The notes: generated from the sequence alone by a model not told the origin. Positions 11,896-23,190 are shown, counted from the stretch's first letter. The stretch: DNA of 64,000 bases from Branchiostoma floridae (GCF_000003815.2 NC_049980.1:3146025-3210024), one strand, 5' to 3'. Numbers and translations are program-made.

Positions 11896-12778
11896 GGCCA
11901 TACCAATTTAATTTGTTGGTTCTCGGATTTTTCCAGAAAAAAGTTGGAGCGACAGGGTGAAAAAAAAAAAAAAAACTTGCAACAAGTCTGGATTCAGGTC
12001 CAGAGTTTCAGGTTGGTAATTCCAGACCTGAAACCATGGTATATGTGTGGCAAAATACTTATCCAGTTACAATTACATGAAAAATTTGCATGTAAGCATA
12101 CATTTTACATGTAATTTCAACAATACAAACGCAAAATAATGTGCAATCAGTATTACAGAAGTACACACAGTAATAAAGCTTAACAGTTGTAATAAATCAT
12201 CATAGTAAATCATTAACAACATTAAAAAACTTTAAAAAATTTTTCAGCATAGTATAATGTCTAATGTAAGTTAGCAACAACAACAGCAAAATGACTTCAT
12301 TTCACCCAAAAAATAAAAGAGTGCCTGAAACATCTGATTCATTATTCTCTTTGTGAAAGCTGCAGTTTAAACAAAAAACGCTAGAGTGTACTCCTCATTT
12401 GCATGAAATTGCATCATTTACATACTTGTGACTGGCTACATGCTGCCATTTTGGTTTGCCGGCAACGAAATTTTCGTCATTTTCCAGCACAAATTTCACG
12501 ATCTATTGGTGGTTTTCGATGATCTACAACACAAAGGAAAACATAAGCAGGTGATAGTTGTTTTTGCATGTCCAGTACTTGTTTCAGAAGTTTGTTTAAC
12601 TGAGCCGAAGTTTGTCCAGCAACTTGTGGACATTTAACTCTCACGAACATGCAAATGAGTTCTCATGAACATGCAAATAATCTCAAGGTCGTGTGGCAAG
12701 TCCATTTTTTTTTTTTTTGGAAATTGGGAAAAATAGAAGCGGCGATTCCGAGAACCAACAGATTAAATTGGTATGGCC
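11896..12778. mobile_element. PIF/Harbinger-like MITE, TAA target duplication
   Basis: The left terminus ggccataccaatttaat plus ttgttggttctcgg is inverted at the right end, which terminates ggtatggcc. TAA flanks both sides (11893-11895 and 12779-12781). GG-starting TIRs with a TWA 3-bp duplication fit PIF/Harbinger. No ORF inside. The same family occurs intact at 20434-20800. Confidence 0.7.
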
Positions 12779-12924
12779 TAACATTGTAATACTATAGTAA
12801 AAAGAGGACCGGGGGCCAATGGTGCTTTCAAATTCAACAAGTGACAATGTACATGATACATGCATTTTCCACTTGGAACTTGAAGCAAGTGATCAAGTAA
12901 AATTGTTGTCACTAACTTCTATTA

Positions 12925-13610
12925 ATCAAATCAAATCAAACTTTATTGAATCAACATGGCAGTCATCCAGACTGAATTGCGTTGATTTGACAGTGAAACA
13001 AAATAATAATACTAATATATTGGCAGTTAAAATCATATATAGTTGAAATCAAGATAAAGGTAGAATACAATTTCTAAAACCATTTCGTGTGTCAATCTCT
13101 TAACGACGTACATAACAACACAACAATAACAACTGAGTACATGACAGTCTGTATATTGCACATGATGGGGGCGAACAATATTGCACATAGTGACATGGGG
13201 CTCACACTAAGTCTAGTAAGTCTCTTGCTGCCCTCGCCACAAACGAGTTCCTATGTCTCTCGGTACGGCTGACTGGCAGTTTGTACGGCTTTCTGCGTCT
13301 CAGTTCATATCGCGGATCTTCATTTGGTTGAAGGAAGACGTGGCAGGGGTGTGAGGGATATTTCAGAATCCTTTTCAACTCGCGTAGAGACGCCTCCCTT
13401 TGCCTTGACTCAAGGGTTGGCAGATTGTTACAGGGTAAACCACATATCTTGAGGCATGTCTTTTGAACTTTTTCCAAGTCATCTGACAAACCACGTGGGA
13501 GACCGCCCCAGACAGGGGAGGCATACTCGAGCACCGGGCGGATGAAAGATATGTAAATTTGCAAAACAACATCTGAAGGTAACCCATTACTTGCTAGTAT
13601 ACTACTGTTA
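12925..13610 (-). pseudogene. 3' part of an older CR1-like LINE (reverse transcriptase C-terminus)
   Basis: The minus-strand reading frame at 13202-13610 has the post-catalytic RT region (SFIRPVLEYASPVWGG, LSDDLEKVQKTCLKI) and ends with a stop near 13202. Its 3' UTR closes with aataaagtttgatttgattt at about 12925-12950, a typical CR1/L2 3' end with short tandem repeats. The upstream part of the same ORF appears to continue at 16937-16961 and 18393-18690. An intact plus-strand LINE and a DNA transposon were inserted between the pieces. Confidence 0.8.
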
Positions 13611-13613
13611 GCG

Positions 13614-16600
13614 GTGTTACCACGGCCAGTCGTTCTCCCTAAATGGGATAAGAGTACTAGCATTGTAAACGCAGAGTCAGGAACATGGATTACTCAGACT
13701 CCCAACCTCGTAAAACTCAACCCTGGTCTGCTCGGAGTAAGGTCTCTTGCACCGTCAACTACTTGTACAGACAGGCGTAGGCAAACTGTTAACATTCTTG
13801 TTTGTACCACACTACTGCTGGCTGGAGATATTGCCCCAAACCCTGGCCCAGTTGTGGATGGACTGCCTCACTGGAGAAAGGGCCTGGTGTACGCCTTCTA
13901 CAATGTGGTCTCTCTCTCGCGACATCTACATGAGATCCAGCAGTTACTCCTGAAGAATACCCGTATACATGTACTAGGGCTAACTGAAACTCGCTTAAGT
14001 GACACCATTCCAGACACTCTCGTGGAGGTTAGCGGATACACCTTGTACAGGAAAGACAGGGACCGGCATGGCGGGGGTGTGGGTGTATATGTCAAACAGA
14101 CTATTCCAGCCCAGCGTCGACATGATCTTGAGCAGGCGGACGTCGAGGTTTGCTGTGTGGACATCAAGCCAAACAAGGCCCGTAAAACTCTGTTGGCTTG
14201 CATCTACCGCCCACCCAAAGCTGGCTCTGAATGGAGGGACTCTGCAGAAGGACTTGTACACAAACTCAACGCAACTGCTGAAGAAGAAAATGCAGATGTC
14301 ATAATCATGGGGGACTTCAATTCAGACTTGTTAAAATCAACCCAAGCGTTGTCATCTGTGGAATTCCTAATGGGATTGTACCAGTTAGTACCTATCATAC
14401 TTCAACCCACCCGCATAACAGAGTCCACAGAATCGTGTATTGACAATATGTTTGTAACAAACCCAGAACGCTTCAGATCAAGTGCAAGTGTGGCATGGGG
14501 ACCGTCGGACCACAACCTTATCCTGGCCTGTGCACAAGCAGGAAGAGAGGCATGCGGTACACGCTGGTGTGAATACAGGTCTTACAAGCAGTACACCCAA
14601 CAATCTTTTATTGATGGACTCAAGTCAGTTCACTGGGATACAGTATTAGACTGCACTGATGTAACGGATGCTTGGGATGCTTTTAAGGATATTTTCCTGA
14701 ATGTAGCTGACAAATTCGCTCCGCTGTGCAAGAGGAGAGTGAGGGATAACAACACTGTTGCTCCTTGGATGACGGACAGGGTAAAAAACATGATGGGGCG
14801 ACGCGACGCAGCTAGACGCAAAGCAATCAAAACCAAGGAGGGAAAAGACTGGGAGGTCTACCGGGTGATAAGGAACCAGACAACGTCAGCAGTCAGAAAG
14901 GCAAAGAAAATCCACTTTGCTGAAGCTGTGACAGAAGCGAAAGGAGATCAAAGCCTCATGTGGAAAATTATTAACGCCTTCACAGGGAAATCCAAAGGGA
15001 AGTGTCAAGTTCAGAACTTGGCGAGACCTGACGGTACCAATATATCGGACCCCAGCGAAATGTCTCAAGAGTTCAATAGCTACTTCGCAACTTGTGCTAC
15101 AAGCCTTGCCGATAGTATGCCAACCTCCCAGAAAGATCCTCTCCGACACATACCGGAGCCTAGTACAGAGTTCAGCTTTGAGTCAGTTGACGAATCGACA
15201 GTGCTAAGTGAACTTCTCAGATTGAAAGCAAAGAAGGCCACTGGGCTGGACAATATCCCCTCAAAACTGCTTAAGGACTCCGCCCCTGTCATTGTCAGAC
15301 CACTGACACACATATTTAACCTATCACTTGCCACGGGAGAAGTCCCTAGTGACTGGAAGGCGGCAAAGATCACACCCATTTACAAGTCCGGTAATCGAAC
15401 TAATGTGGCCAACTACCGTCCTGTCTCTGTACTGAGTGTAACATCCAAAGTGTTGGAAAACCTCGTTGGTAACCAAGTATCACGCTACATGGCCCAGAAC
15501 AACCTTCTCACGGTATACCAAAGTGGGTTTCGGAGAAACCACAGTACTGCCTCTGCAGTTTTGAAGATTGTGGAGGATATTAGGTCGGCCAATAATAGTC
15601 GCCAGGTCACAGTTGCTCTCTTCCTAGACTTACGCAAAGCATTTGACACTGTGAATCATGCCATTCTGTTGAGTAAGCTCAAGAAACTGGGTTTTGATAG
15701 GGATGCAACAAAATGGTTTACATCATACCTCTCTGGTCGCTCACAATGCACTAGTATGCAAAGTCAATGTTCAGAGATGGCTGCAGTCACCTGCGGGGTA
15801 CCACAGGGGAGCGTACTTGGTCCCTTGCTGTTTTGTTTATATGTCAACGACATGCCACAGGTTCTAGAAAAATGCAAAATACACTTGTATGCAGACGACA
15901 CCGCAATCTATTACTCGGCGGGCACGATGAAAGAGTGTGAAGAGGCAGTTTCCCAGGATATGAAGAGAGTGTCAGACTGGTTAATTGATAATAGACTTTC
16001 TCTCCATCATGACAAGACAAAGTCTATGCTATTCGGGGTTCCTCAGAAGCTGAGACATGTTGGGACAACAGTTCAGATCACAGACGGTGTTAACATTTAT
16101 GAGCAAGTTAACACTTTCAAATATTTGGGCATCACTCTAGACCCATCGCTCCAGTGGTCAGCTCACATAACAAATATCACGAAAAAAATATTCAGTGGCC
16201 TCAGTGCAATGAGACGTGCAAAACCCTACGTAACAAAAGAAATATTACATACTATGTGTCAAACTTTGGTGTTGTCGCACTTGGACTACTGTGGCGCGGC
16301 GTGGTTGCCAAGCCTTGTACAGGGCAAGAAAACACAAATGCTGCAACTCGACAGGCTGCTGTTTAGAGCTGCAAGGATGATTACAGGCTACACACTCCGG
16401 GATCATGTCCCAGTTGGTAAACTGTTAGCGGAGGCGGGGTTGGTGTCGGTGAGAAATCGGGCGGAAAAAATCAGTCTGGCCACAGTTTTCAATGCTGTAC
16501 GAGGAAAAGCCCCTTTGTACATATCTGACATGTTCAGGTGGAAGTCACCACCAACTATAAGAGCTCGCACCCGCACGGCTGTTAAAATGTTCGCTGACTG

Positions 16601-16745
16601 GGACCCTCACCAGTTGAACTGTCCCGTAGCAAGCCTGAAGTGCTACGAGGGAAGCTTAAAGTCTTTTGGCCCCCAACTGTGGAACAAACTGTCACTGAAG
16701 CACCGCAAGACTCTGGGACCGGTTAAGTTTATCAAGGAACTGTGA
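13614..16745 (+). CDS. CR1/L2-like LINE ORF: 2A-like motif, AP endonuclease, reverse transcriptase
   Basis: One uninterrupted 1043-aa frame. Residues 71-79 (GDIAPNPGP) resemble a 2A ribosome-skipping motif. The endonuclease domain spans about 90-305: TETRLSD (124-130), GGGVGVYV (153-160), IYRPP (197-201), GDFNSD (233-238) and SDHN (298-301). The reverse transcriptase shows YRPVSVLS (601-608), GFRRNHST (638-645), LDLRKAFDTVNH (671-682), GVPQGSVLGP (728-737) and the catalytic YADD (759-762). The ORF ends FIKEL and a stop at 16745. A ~190-bp 3' UTR follows, ending aaataaataaactgaaactg (to about 16935), the usual form for this LINE type. No stops or shifts, so it is potentially active or very young. 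The first ~14 codons overlap the flanking older LINE in antisense, so the true start may be downstream. Family identification is firm; clade (CR1 or L2) is less so. Confidence 0.93.
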   Translation: MLPRPVVLPKWDKSTSIVNAESGTWITQTPNLVKLNPGLLGVRSLAPSTTCTDRRRQTVNILVCTTLLLAGDIAPNPGPVVDGLPHWRKGLVYAFYNVVSLSRHLHEIQQLLLKNTRIHVLGLTETRLSDTIPDTLVEVSGYTLYRKDRDRHGGGVGVYVKQTIPAQRRHDLEQADVEVCCVDIKPNKARKTLLACIYRPPKAGSEWRDSAEGLVHKLNATAEEENADVIIMGDFNSDLLKSTQALSSVEFLMGLYQLVPIILQPTRITESTESCIDNMFVTNPERFRSSASVAWGPSDHNLILACAQAGREACGTRWCEYRSYKQYTQQSFIDGLKSVHWDTVLDCTDVTDAWDAFKDIFLNVADKFAPLCKRRVRDNNTVAPWMTDRVKNMMGRRDAARRKAIKTKEGKDWEVYRVIRNQTTSAVRKAKKIHFAEAVTEAKGDQSLMWKIINAFTGKSKGKCQVQNLARPDGTNISDPSEMSQEFNSYFATCATSLADSMPTSQKDPLRHIPEPSTEFSFESVDESTVLSELLRLKAKKATGLDNIPSKLLKDSAPVIVRPLTHIFNLSLATGEVPSDWKAAKITPIYKSGNRTNVANYRPVSVLSVTSKVLENLVGNQVSRYMAQNNLLTVYQSGFRRNHSTASAVLKIVEDIRSANNSRQVTVALFLDLRKAFDTVNHAILLSKLKKLGFDRDATKWFTSYLSGRSQCTSMQSQCSEMAAVTCGVPQGSVLGPLLFCLYVNDMPQVLEKCKIHLYADDTAIYYSAGTMKECEEAVSQDMKRVSDWLIDNRLSLHHDKTKSMLFGVPQKLRHVGTTVQITDGVNIYEQVNTFKYLGITLDPSLQWSAHITNITKKIFSGLSAMRRAKPYVTKEILHTMCQTLVLSHLDYCGAAWLPSLVQGKKTQMLQLDRLLFRAARMITGYTLRDHVPVGKLLAEAGLVSVRNRAEKISLATVFNAVRGKAPLYISDMFRWKSPPTIRARTRTAVKMFADWDPHQLNCPVASLKCYEGSLKSFGPQLWNKLSLKHRKTLGPVKFIKEL

Positions 16746-16936
16746 GGTCTAGATGGAAATGACAAGTGAAATTGTGAGTTGTGATATGTCGTTTTGTGGT
16801 TATGCACTATTGTATGTGTTATTGTAATATTGCAAAGTTTTAAATTGTATTTTTGTTTACCCAGCATTGCCTGAAAAACAGGTTGTTATGTACCTGAGTG
16901 TTACTGCTGGTAAAATAAATAAACTGAAACTGAAGA
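16746..16936 (+). other. 3' UTR and tail of the intact LINE
   Basis: Non-coding. It ends with aataaataaactgaaactgaa, which serves as polyadenylation-like signal and short repeat tail. The following bases (gatgtctcgctacacgc) belong to the older minus-strand LINE. Confidence 0.7.
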
Positions 16937-16961
16937 TGTCTCGCTACACGCAGGTAATGTA

Positions 16962-18390
16962 TATGTCACAGTGGAGATCACGATCCAGGAGAATCGCCGA
17001 TCCTCCTAGGAGAGATCGCGATCGGAGTTTCTCCTAGGAGAAACTACGATAGATATAAGAAACAGATCCCGATCGCAATCTGTACTAGTAGAATCGGCGA
17101 TTCTCCTAGTATAGATTGCGATCGGGATTTCTCCTAGGAGAAACTCCGATCCAAACTCAAACAATGCTAAGATGTATGAAACAGCAATAATTTTTTTGAT
17201 AAACAATGATTTTATTCGGTATTAATGCAAACCTACTAACTCATTACCAACTACACTCAAGCCTACTTGTGTCACTTCTACAATGTTAACTTCACCGAAG
17301 ACTATCACACTTGAGTCACTTCTGCAACTTTACTCAAGGTACACTATAGTATATAGCATCACTTTCATGGTAAATTTCATGTGAGTATGTTTTCTGATAA
17401 AGTAATTTCTGATAAAGTAATTTCTTTTAAAGTAGTGGCAAAAATCTTATAATATGTGAAAGACACCAACAGGTGATCAAACAATGTGTCAGTATGCAAA
17501 TTTCACGGCTTTGGAAGAACAATAACAACTGTAAAGTTGTCAAACAGGTGTCAAAAAATCAAGCAGAGTTTCAAGATATTACTCACAATTTCACACCTAT
17601 GCAAATTTCACGGCTTTGGAAGAACAATAACAACTGTAAAGTTGTCAAACAGGTGTCAAAAAATCAAGCAGAGTTTCAAGATATTACTCACAATTTCACA
17701 CCTATTGAGTACATTTCACTAGTCAGACTTGTACTCAATCATTTCACAGCTTTGGGAGAACAATAACCATTGTTAAGTGATCAATAGGTGTCAAAATATC
17801 AAGCAGAGTTTCAAGATATCCTTGAGTGTCATGTAGTTGTAAAAGTGACAATAGTGTAGTATCCTTGAGTATAGTTCTGGGAAAGACACAAATGTGGTAA
17901 TGTTGAATATGCTGTTAGAAAAATGATGCTATATACTATATGATAGTGTGGTTGCCTTAGTATAGTTGTAATGACACCAGTAGTGATGACACGAAAGAAG
18001 AAGAAGACCAGTATGGTATCTTGAGTATAGTTGTAGAAGTGACAATAGTGAGGTAGCATTGAGTAGAAGTGTGCATTGAGTAAAGTTGCAGAAGTGACTC
18101 AAGTGTGGTAGTCTTCGGTGAAGTTAACATTGTAGAAGTACAGAAGTAGGCTTGAGTGTAGTTGGTAATGAGTTAGTAGGTTTGCATTTGAAACTGAATA
18201 AAATCATTGTTTATCAAAAAAATTATTGCTGTTTCATACATCTTTGCATCGTTTGAGTTACTACTAGTACAGATTGCGATCGGGATCTGTTTCCTATATC
18301 TATCGTAGTTTCTCCTAGGAGAAACTCCGATCGCAATCTCTCCTAGGAGGATCGGCGATTCTCCTGGATCGTGATCTCCACTGTGACATA
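16962..18390. mobile_element. DNA transposon with ~400-bp terminal inverted repeats
   Basis: Left end tatgtcacagtggagatc and right end gatctccactgtgacata, each flanked by TA. The arms (16962 to about 17345 and about 18060-18390) are near-identical inverted copies with tandem ctcctaggag/gatcgcgatcgg motifs, then a shared block with aacaatgattttattc and aacctactaactcatta. The interior lacks a transposase. It sits inside the older minus-strand LINE. Confidence 0.85.
17494..17825. repeat. 105-bp tandem duplication plus a diverged third copy
   Basis: Two virtually identical 105-bp units start at 17494 and 17599 (atgcaaatttcacggctttg to cacaatttcacacct). A third, diverged partial copy runs about 17739-17825. 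105 is divisible by 3, so a 97-aa frame with an internal protein repeat arises by chance; I do not treat it as a gene. Confidence 0.8.
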
Positions 18391-18392
18391 TA

Positions 18393-18690
18393 CGCGGTTG
18401 AGCCTTTGATTGCATGTATTTAACATGTGGGCCCCATGTAACATCATTGCTGACCATTACTCCAAGGAGCTTGAATGAAGAGACCCTCTCAACGGGCTCG
18501 CCCCTTAGCGTAAGTGGTGGGGGTATTGGCGGATTTCGACGGCAGCTGATGACCATATCTTTTGTCTTTTTTGCATTTGCCCATACATCTACTCTGTCAA
18601 GTGAGAGTTGCATTTGCCCCGGTAAAGATGCCATGAGAAATTCGGAGTTAGTAAGATCGTCCGCGTATTTCACAGGTGTTATGCTGGGCG
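18393..18690 (-). pseudogene. Reverse-transcriptase fragment of the older minus-strand LINE
   Basis: The minus-strand frame contains the RT catalytic box KYADDLT, then LDRVDVWANAKKT and FKLLGVMVSNDVTWGPHV. This is the palm-to-thumb region of a CR1-type RT. It stops abruptly at the right TIR of the 16962-18390 transposon. Beyond that transposon, 16961-16937 continues with HYLRVARHL, the expected next motif, one base out of frame. The 5' end lies somewhere in 18690-18760. Confidence 0.8.
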
Positions 18691-18759
18691 GTATTCCTAT
18701 ATTACTTAATGTTATACTTTCTGACATAAAATCAATATCACCAGATAGCTGCAATCATA

Positions 18760-19760
18760 TTTTCTTTCGACATTATCACCGATTAAAACACATACAAACA
18801 CCAACAAAGTGAACAAAATACTGTTTTGACAATAAAGTCCAGTTTAAAAGTGCCGAATACAAAGTTTTTCGGATGCTGAGTTCCCGCGGTTCGGCTCATA
18901 GTAAACACTATAGAGCTCGTCTGTAAAAGTAGCTCATCGTTCAGGCCGGACATACTAACATGTTACAGATTAACTGGTGACACTACTAGTAGAAACCGCT
19001 AAATTGAGAAAATCGTAGTTATTTCTCATAATCAACACTCTGCAAATATAAATGGCCTTCCGTGTCCATCGTTACCTCGAAATAAAATCATTTTTACACA
19101 TTCTTCCATGCATCTCTCATGAAATGAGTACAAATGCAGGGAATACTTGCCAGCTGTTTAACTACATTTGTAGACAACATGTCGTTCATGGATGTCCCTC
19201 TACCAGCAAAACCATGACAGTCATATCCAGCTTTTAGTCTCTGCAAGCTACCAGACTAACAAATCTCTGGCTTAAGGGAGAGTTTGCTACACAGGGAGTT
19301 AAAAAATGTCCACCATACAGACTTTTATCTTAGTTATTCTTACCCAATGCATGTAGGAGAATGTTGACCTTGGCGTGGACTGACTCTCCTGGCCAATTAT
19401 TCCCCTTTATGATTTTTATGCCATTCTACAGTCCATACCCCCGTAGGAAGGCCTGGTGTACGCTATCCTGCTTTTACGTCCAGTAATATAAAAAAAGGCT
19501 GTGTGAGAAACAGTTGTTAAGCGCACTTACCCATTTTGAAATGCGTCCCTCCTGCCTGTGTTTGGTGTCCCTTTTATCTGCTCTGCCAGACAGAAGAAAA
19601 GGTGTCAAAATATTTGTTCAAGACCACTCTTATCAGTAAGTACAGCTTCAATATATCGCGGGTTAAGTACGTACAACAATGACAGAATATAATAAAGAAG
19701 GTTACACTACCCCATATGCCATGATGTCATCATACGTTTCTAGGAAACGTTGGATTATAA
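18760..19760. other. No gene recognised
   Basis: Short ORFs only, without coding character on either strand and without obvious terminal repeats. Confidence 0.4.
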
Positions 19761-19899
19761 CGTTAACTGCGTAACTCATTAAAAACCAATCTTATTCGTA
19801 CAGTGACATTATAGGCCAAGTGTTTGTGTTCTAAAGGTAGCAAATTTCGTATGGGGGAGGGCGAACTTTTGCCGACAGAACTTTCAGCACCCAGGGTGA

Positions 19900-20390
19900 C
19901 AACCCTAGGGTGGTCCGAGGGCATGCTTCCCTGGGAAAATTTGAACCAGTCTAAAACGCCATTTCCTGCATTTTGAGGGGCACATTTTGCTGCCAGACTA
20001 TTAGCTAAGTTTGATGGCAATTCCGTTAGAAAGACACATGGTTTAAGCAAGCGCAATGCCCCAAAACATTTTCACAATCTCCAGTGCCGAAGACCTGCGA
20101 GCTGTCGCAAGGTTGGTCTGGGGAAATTTTGAAATCTAGACCCTCTGAAACGCTATTTTCTATATTTTGAGGGGAAAATTTTGCTGGCAGTCTATGCTAA
20201 ATCTAATGCCATTTTTTGTCAAAGACAGAGAAGTTTGAGGGCGATGGCCCACGCCTCCACAAATTTTCACCATGTCGTTTTGAGCGTCGCAGGAGGCACA
20301 AGCCATCGCCAGGGAGGACCAGACAAAATTTAAATTGATTGTCTGAAACGTCATTTCCTGTATTTGAGGGGAAAGTTATAACTTGAATAT
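19900..20390. repeat. ~200-bp tandem repeat block related to 23975-24740 and 28165-28800
   Basis: The phrase 'gaaattttgaaatct(t)gaccctctgaaacgc..tttcctgcattttgaggggaaattttgctggcag' recurs near 19925, 20130 and 20325. A second conserved phrase, 'ttttcacCATGTCGagtgccgaagg', lies between. These are the internal repeats of the GAGGGTCTGCATG-type elements, but no clean termini are visible here. Confidence 0.65.
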
Positions 20391-20433
20391 ACTTGCATGT
20401 GCAACCCTACATTCCTTTTATTTTTTTTCATAA

Positions 20434-20800
20434 GGCCACACCGATTTAATTTCTTGGTTCACGGATTCGCTCGCTCCTACTTTTTGGGGAAAAAAATAAA
20501 AATAAAAATTACCACTCAACAAATTTTCACCATTAATGAAACCATTCACCAACTTTCTGGTGTAGCAAATTGGCCTTTATATTATAAGCTCCTTAAAGCG
20601 TGGGTACAGGTGCTGTTACTGTACAATAATAGTGTTTTTGTACTTTTTTCAAGCTGAAACCTTTTTTTCTTTATGTTTTGGATTAGCCGTTACCTTTACC
20701 CCAACCATTTTACAGTTTTTATTTTTATTTTTAGTTCGCCCTCTCGCTCCATATATTTTATGAAAAAATCCGTGAACCAAGAAATTAAATTGGTGTGGCC
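20434..20800. mobile_element. PIF/Harbinger-like MITE, TAA target duplication
   Basis: Termini ggccacaccgatttaatttc and its inverse ending ggtgtggcc are flanked by TAA at 20431-20433 and 20801-20803. TIRs reach about 50 bp (ttggttcacgga, then cgctc). 367 bp with no ORF. Same family as 11896-12778 but with cleaner ends. Confidence 0.8.
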
Positions 20801-21615
20801 TAATGTGGATAATGAAAATAAAAATCCAAAAAATAAGCATTATAATAAATAACTGATAAGCTGGGTGCACTACAGCTGAAAACATCTGCATGGTGCACGT
20901 ACTAAAGTTGCTCAGGGCTATAACTGCTGGGACTTTTACTACAAATCGGGTTTCCCAAGCAAACGACCTAAATCCACAGTCTAATCCTTTTCAAATACTC
21001 CATCCTTCACAAGCTGCTGCCTCCTAAAGACCATTATGGCTTCCAAGTTAACATCTCATAATTAGTGCCCAGGTGTGCTCTAATTTCTCTGACCATTTGT
21101 CCAACTCTGCTGTTGCCACTGGCAACTGTACTGCGCCACTGTACCACAGATCATCCAAAATGATCCCAAGGATCAGTCTTGGTCTTCAGTGCTAAAATAC
21201 ATATGACACATGATATACATGTATACATGTACATTGTATATTCTGGTGCAGTTTGAAATCACCCCTCAGCACTAATTAAGTAAGGTGTACAATGCACCCA
21301 GTATTTTGTCAGCCTTGTACTGTTAATATTATGTTGGAAAGTTTCATAATGCCAGCAAGTGCTGCGGTCACGCCTTTGACCGCTCAAAAGGGCTCCTAGC
21401 AGATATTTGGTACTTGCAGTTTGAAATTGGATAACTATATCGTTGTATCCGTTAGATTTCAAGGACATTTTTTATAGCCTAAGGATTACAAAATTTAATG
21501 TGCTTATGGTAGGAAGGAAAACATCTGCACATATTGTGTGATCTTTTACGGATTTGGGGGCGTAAATGTTCGTATTTTACCACTAAATCCAATGGAAAGG
21601 CCAAATACAGGACCT

Positions 21616-21947
21616 CAGGGCTCGAAATTCATTTTTCGGATTAGGTGGGTGCACCACATAGATTAAAGTAGAATGTCAGAAAAAACATAATTACAAAACT
21701 TAATTACAAGCTACTAAATTCTTAAACAAGTACCATGAGAGACATTTTCATTATTTTTTTAACACTGAGTGACTCACAAGTAGATGTCAAGAATATGGTG
21801 TATACTAGACTATACTTTCATATCTTTCCATACATAAATCTAAGAAAATATTTGGGTGCACCAGTGCACCCACAGAAAAAAAATTGGGTGCACATCTCCA
21901 ATTTTGGGTGCACCTTGGTGCACATGCACCCAGTATTTCGAGCCCTG
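21616..21947. mobile_element. hAT-like MITE with cagggctcgaaat termini
   Basis: Left end cagggctcgaaatt, right end tatttcgagccctg. A cluster of ggtgcaccagtgcaccc repeats lies in the right half. The flanks (ggacctc and ggacctg) form a probable 7-8-bp target duplication. CAGGG ends and an ~8-bp duplication fit hAT. No ORF. Confidence 0.6.
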
Positions 21948-22442
21948 GACCTGAACGGCTAAAAAGAGTCCGAGAGTTTTCTATAGAGAGTACAGGATCT
22001 GGAGTACAGTGCTGACCTAACAATTAGTAACAAATTGTTTTTTGGAAAACCCTGTTTAGTCCATGCAGACAGGGAAATGGGACGGAAAACCCTGTCCAGT
22101 CTGAAAAGCGGGTCTGCAAAGGAGTTCCTGACAATGCCTAAAGCTAAATTCAGACAGAACTAAACTGATTTTTTCATTCAGTACATTACAGAATTGGAAG
22201 CGACACGAATGACCTAAAGGCGCTGACCTAACTACATTTGTATATCTTTCTGCAAGCAGTGGAAGACGAAGTTTCTATAACGAGTGGGTCAACAGGTTAT
22301 GTGACGTTATTAGGGCTATAGACTAGTTTTGTTTTCATCAGTAACATTTGGAAGTTTTTGTGGGTTTTCAGGCCTTTTCAAATAGCTCTTCTTTCCTGGT
22401 CGTTAGAGAGGTAGTTCTAAATAAAATGTGTTTCGTCTTCCA

Positions 22443-22540
22443 CCGGCTGTTTGGGGCATGTGATGTCTTTATTCTGCTCTGTGAGTAGACTGGTAGAGGC
22501 TTAGAGGTTGTGCAAAGACATCAACGGCCTAAGACCAAGG
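22443..22540. repeat. Direct repeat copy 1, flanking a Penelope-like fragment
   Basis: ggcatgtgatgtctttattc, ctctgtgagtagactggtag and aggcttagaggttgtgcaaa recur almost identically at 23485-23560 in the same orientation, about 1.03 kb away, bracketing the Penelope-like segment. Confidence 0.7.
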
Positions 22541-22617
22541 TCTTGCCGATTTAACAAACAATATAGGGTCTAAGACCAGAATCTTGGCTATTACAACAAA
22601 CAATGCAGTGTGAAATA

Positions 22618-23190
22618 GTTGAACTGTAATTTCCAACACCAAAATTGGACTCACCCAAATTTTCGACTGTACAGCATCAGTCTTTGTCAAGGAATGAACA
22701 ATGAACCCCTAAAGAACAAAAGTGTGGTGTCATCTACCACATTAAGTGCCAAGGACAGAACATCTGGGGCCCTTGTACAGAAACCTATATTGGGGAGACT
22801 GAGAGATCACTTAAGACCAGGTTCCTTGAGCACAAACGCAAGAGTTCAAAAACCTCAGAAGTTTCCCAACATATACACATAGAATCGCCGGGTCATTCAG
22901 TGTCACTAGACAAAGTTGAAATTTTGGACACAGAACCAGACTTTTTCGCCAGAGGGATTAAAGAAGCAATCTACATCCGGGCTCTACAACCATCCCTGAA
23001 CAGAGACGGTGGGCGCCATAGACTTCCTGCAACCTATAATCCACTGCTTACTGAGTCACGTGTTCTATCTACATAACGTGACGTCACAACAGCAGTGGAT
23101 TGTTCATTCCTTGACAAAGACTGATGCTGTACAGTCGAAAATTTGGGTGAGTCCAATTTTGGTGTTGGAAATTACAGTTCAACTATTTCA
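22618..23190 (+). mobile_element. Penelope-like retroelement fragment with inverted terminal segments
   Basis: The segment 22618-22715 (tgtaatttccaacaccaaaa to tttgtcaaggaatgaac) is repeated inverted at about 23092-23185. Between the arms lies an endonuclease frame (22723-23076). Such terminal repeats around a GIY-YIG gene fit Penelope-like elements with their inverted pseudo-LTR pieces. The reverse transcriptase is absent, so this is a 5'-deleted copy. Confidence 0.75.
22723..23076 (+). pseudogene. GIY-YIG endonuclease domain of a Penelope-like element
   Basis: The open frame of ~117 codons has no convincing start codon and ends at TAA 23074-23076. It carries GVIYHIKC and TYIGET (the GIY...YIG pair), the helix RSLKTRFLEHKR with the conserved arginine, and the C-terminal ARGIKEAIYIRALQPSLNRD with the catalytic glutamate. 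This order is diagnostic of the Penelope endonuclease, which nicks target DNA for reverse transcription. The partner RT is missing upstream. Confidence 0.85.

Noticed and set aside
17473-17766. 97-codon frame with a 35-residue internal repeat
   Set aside because: Arises from the 105-bp tandem duplication (divisible by three) in a non-autonomous transposon.
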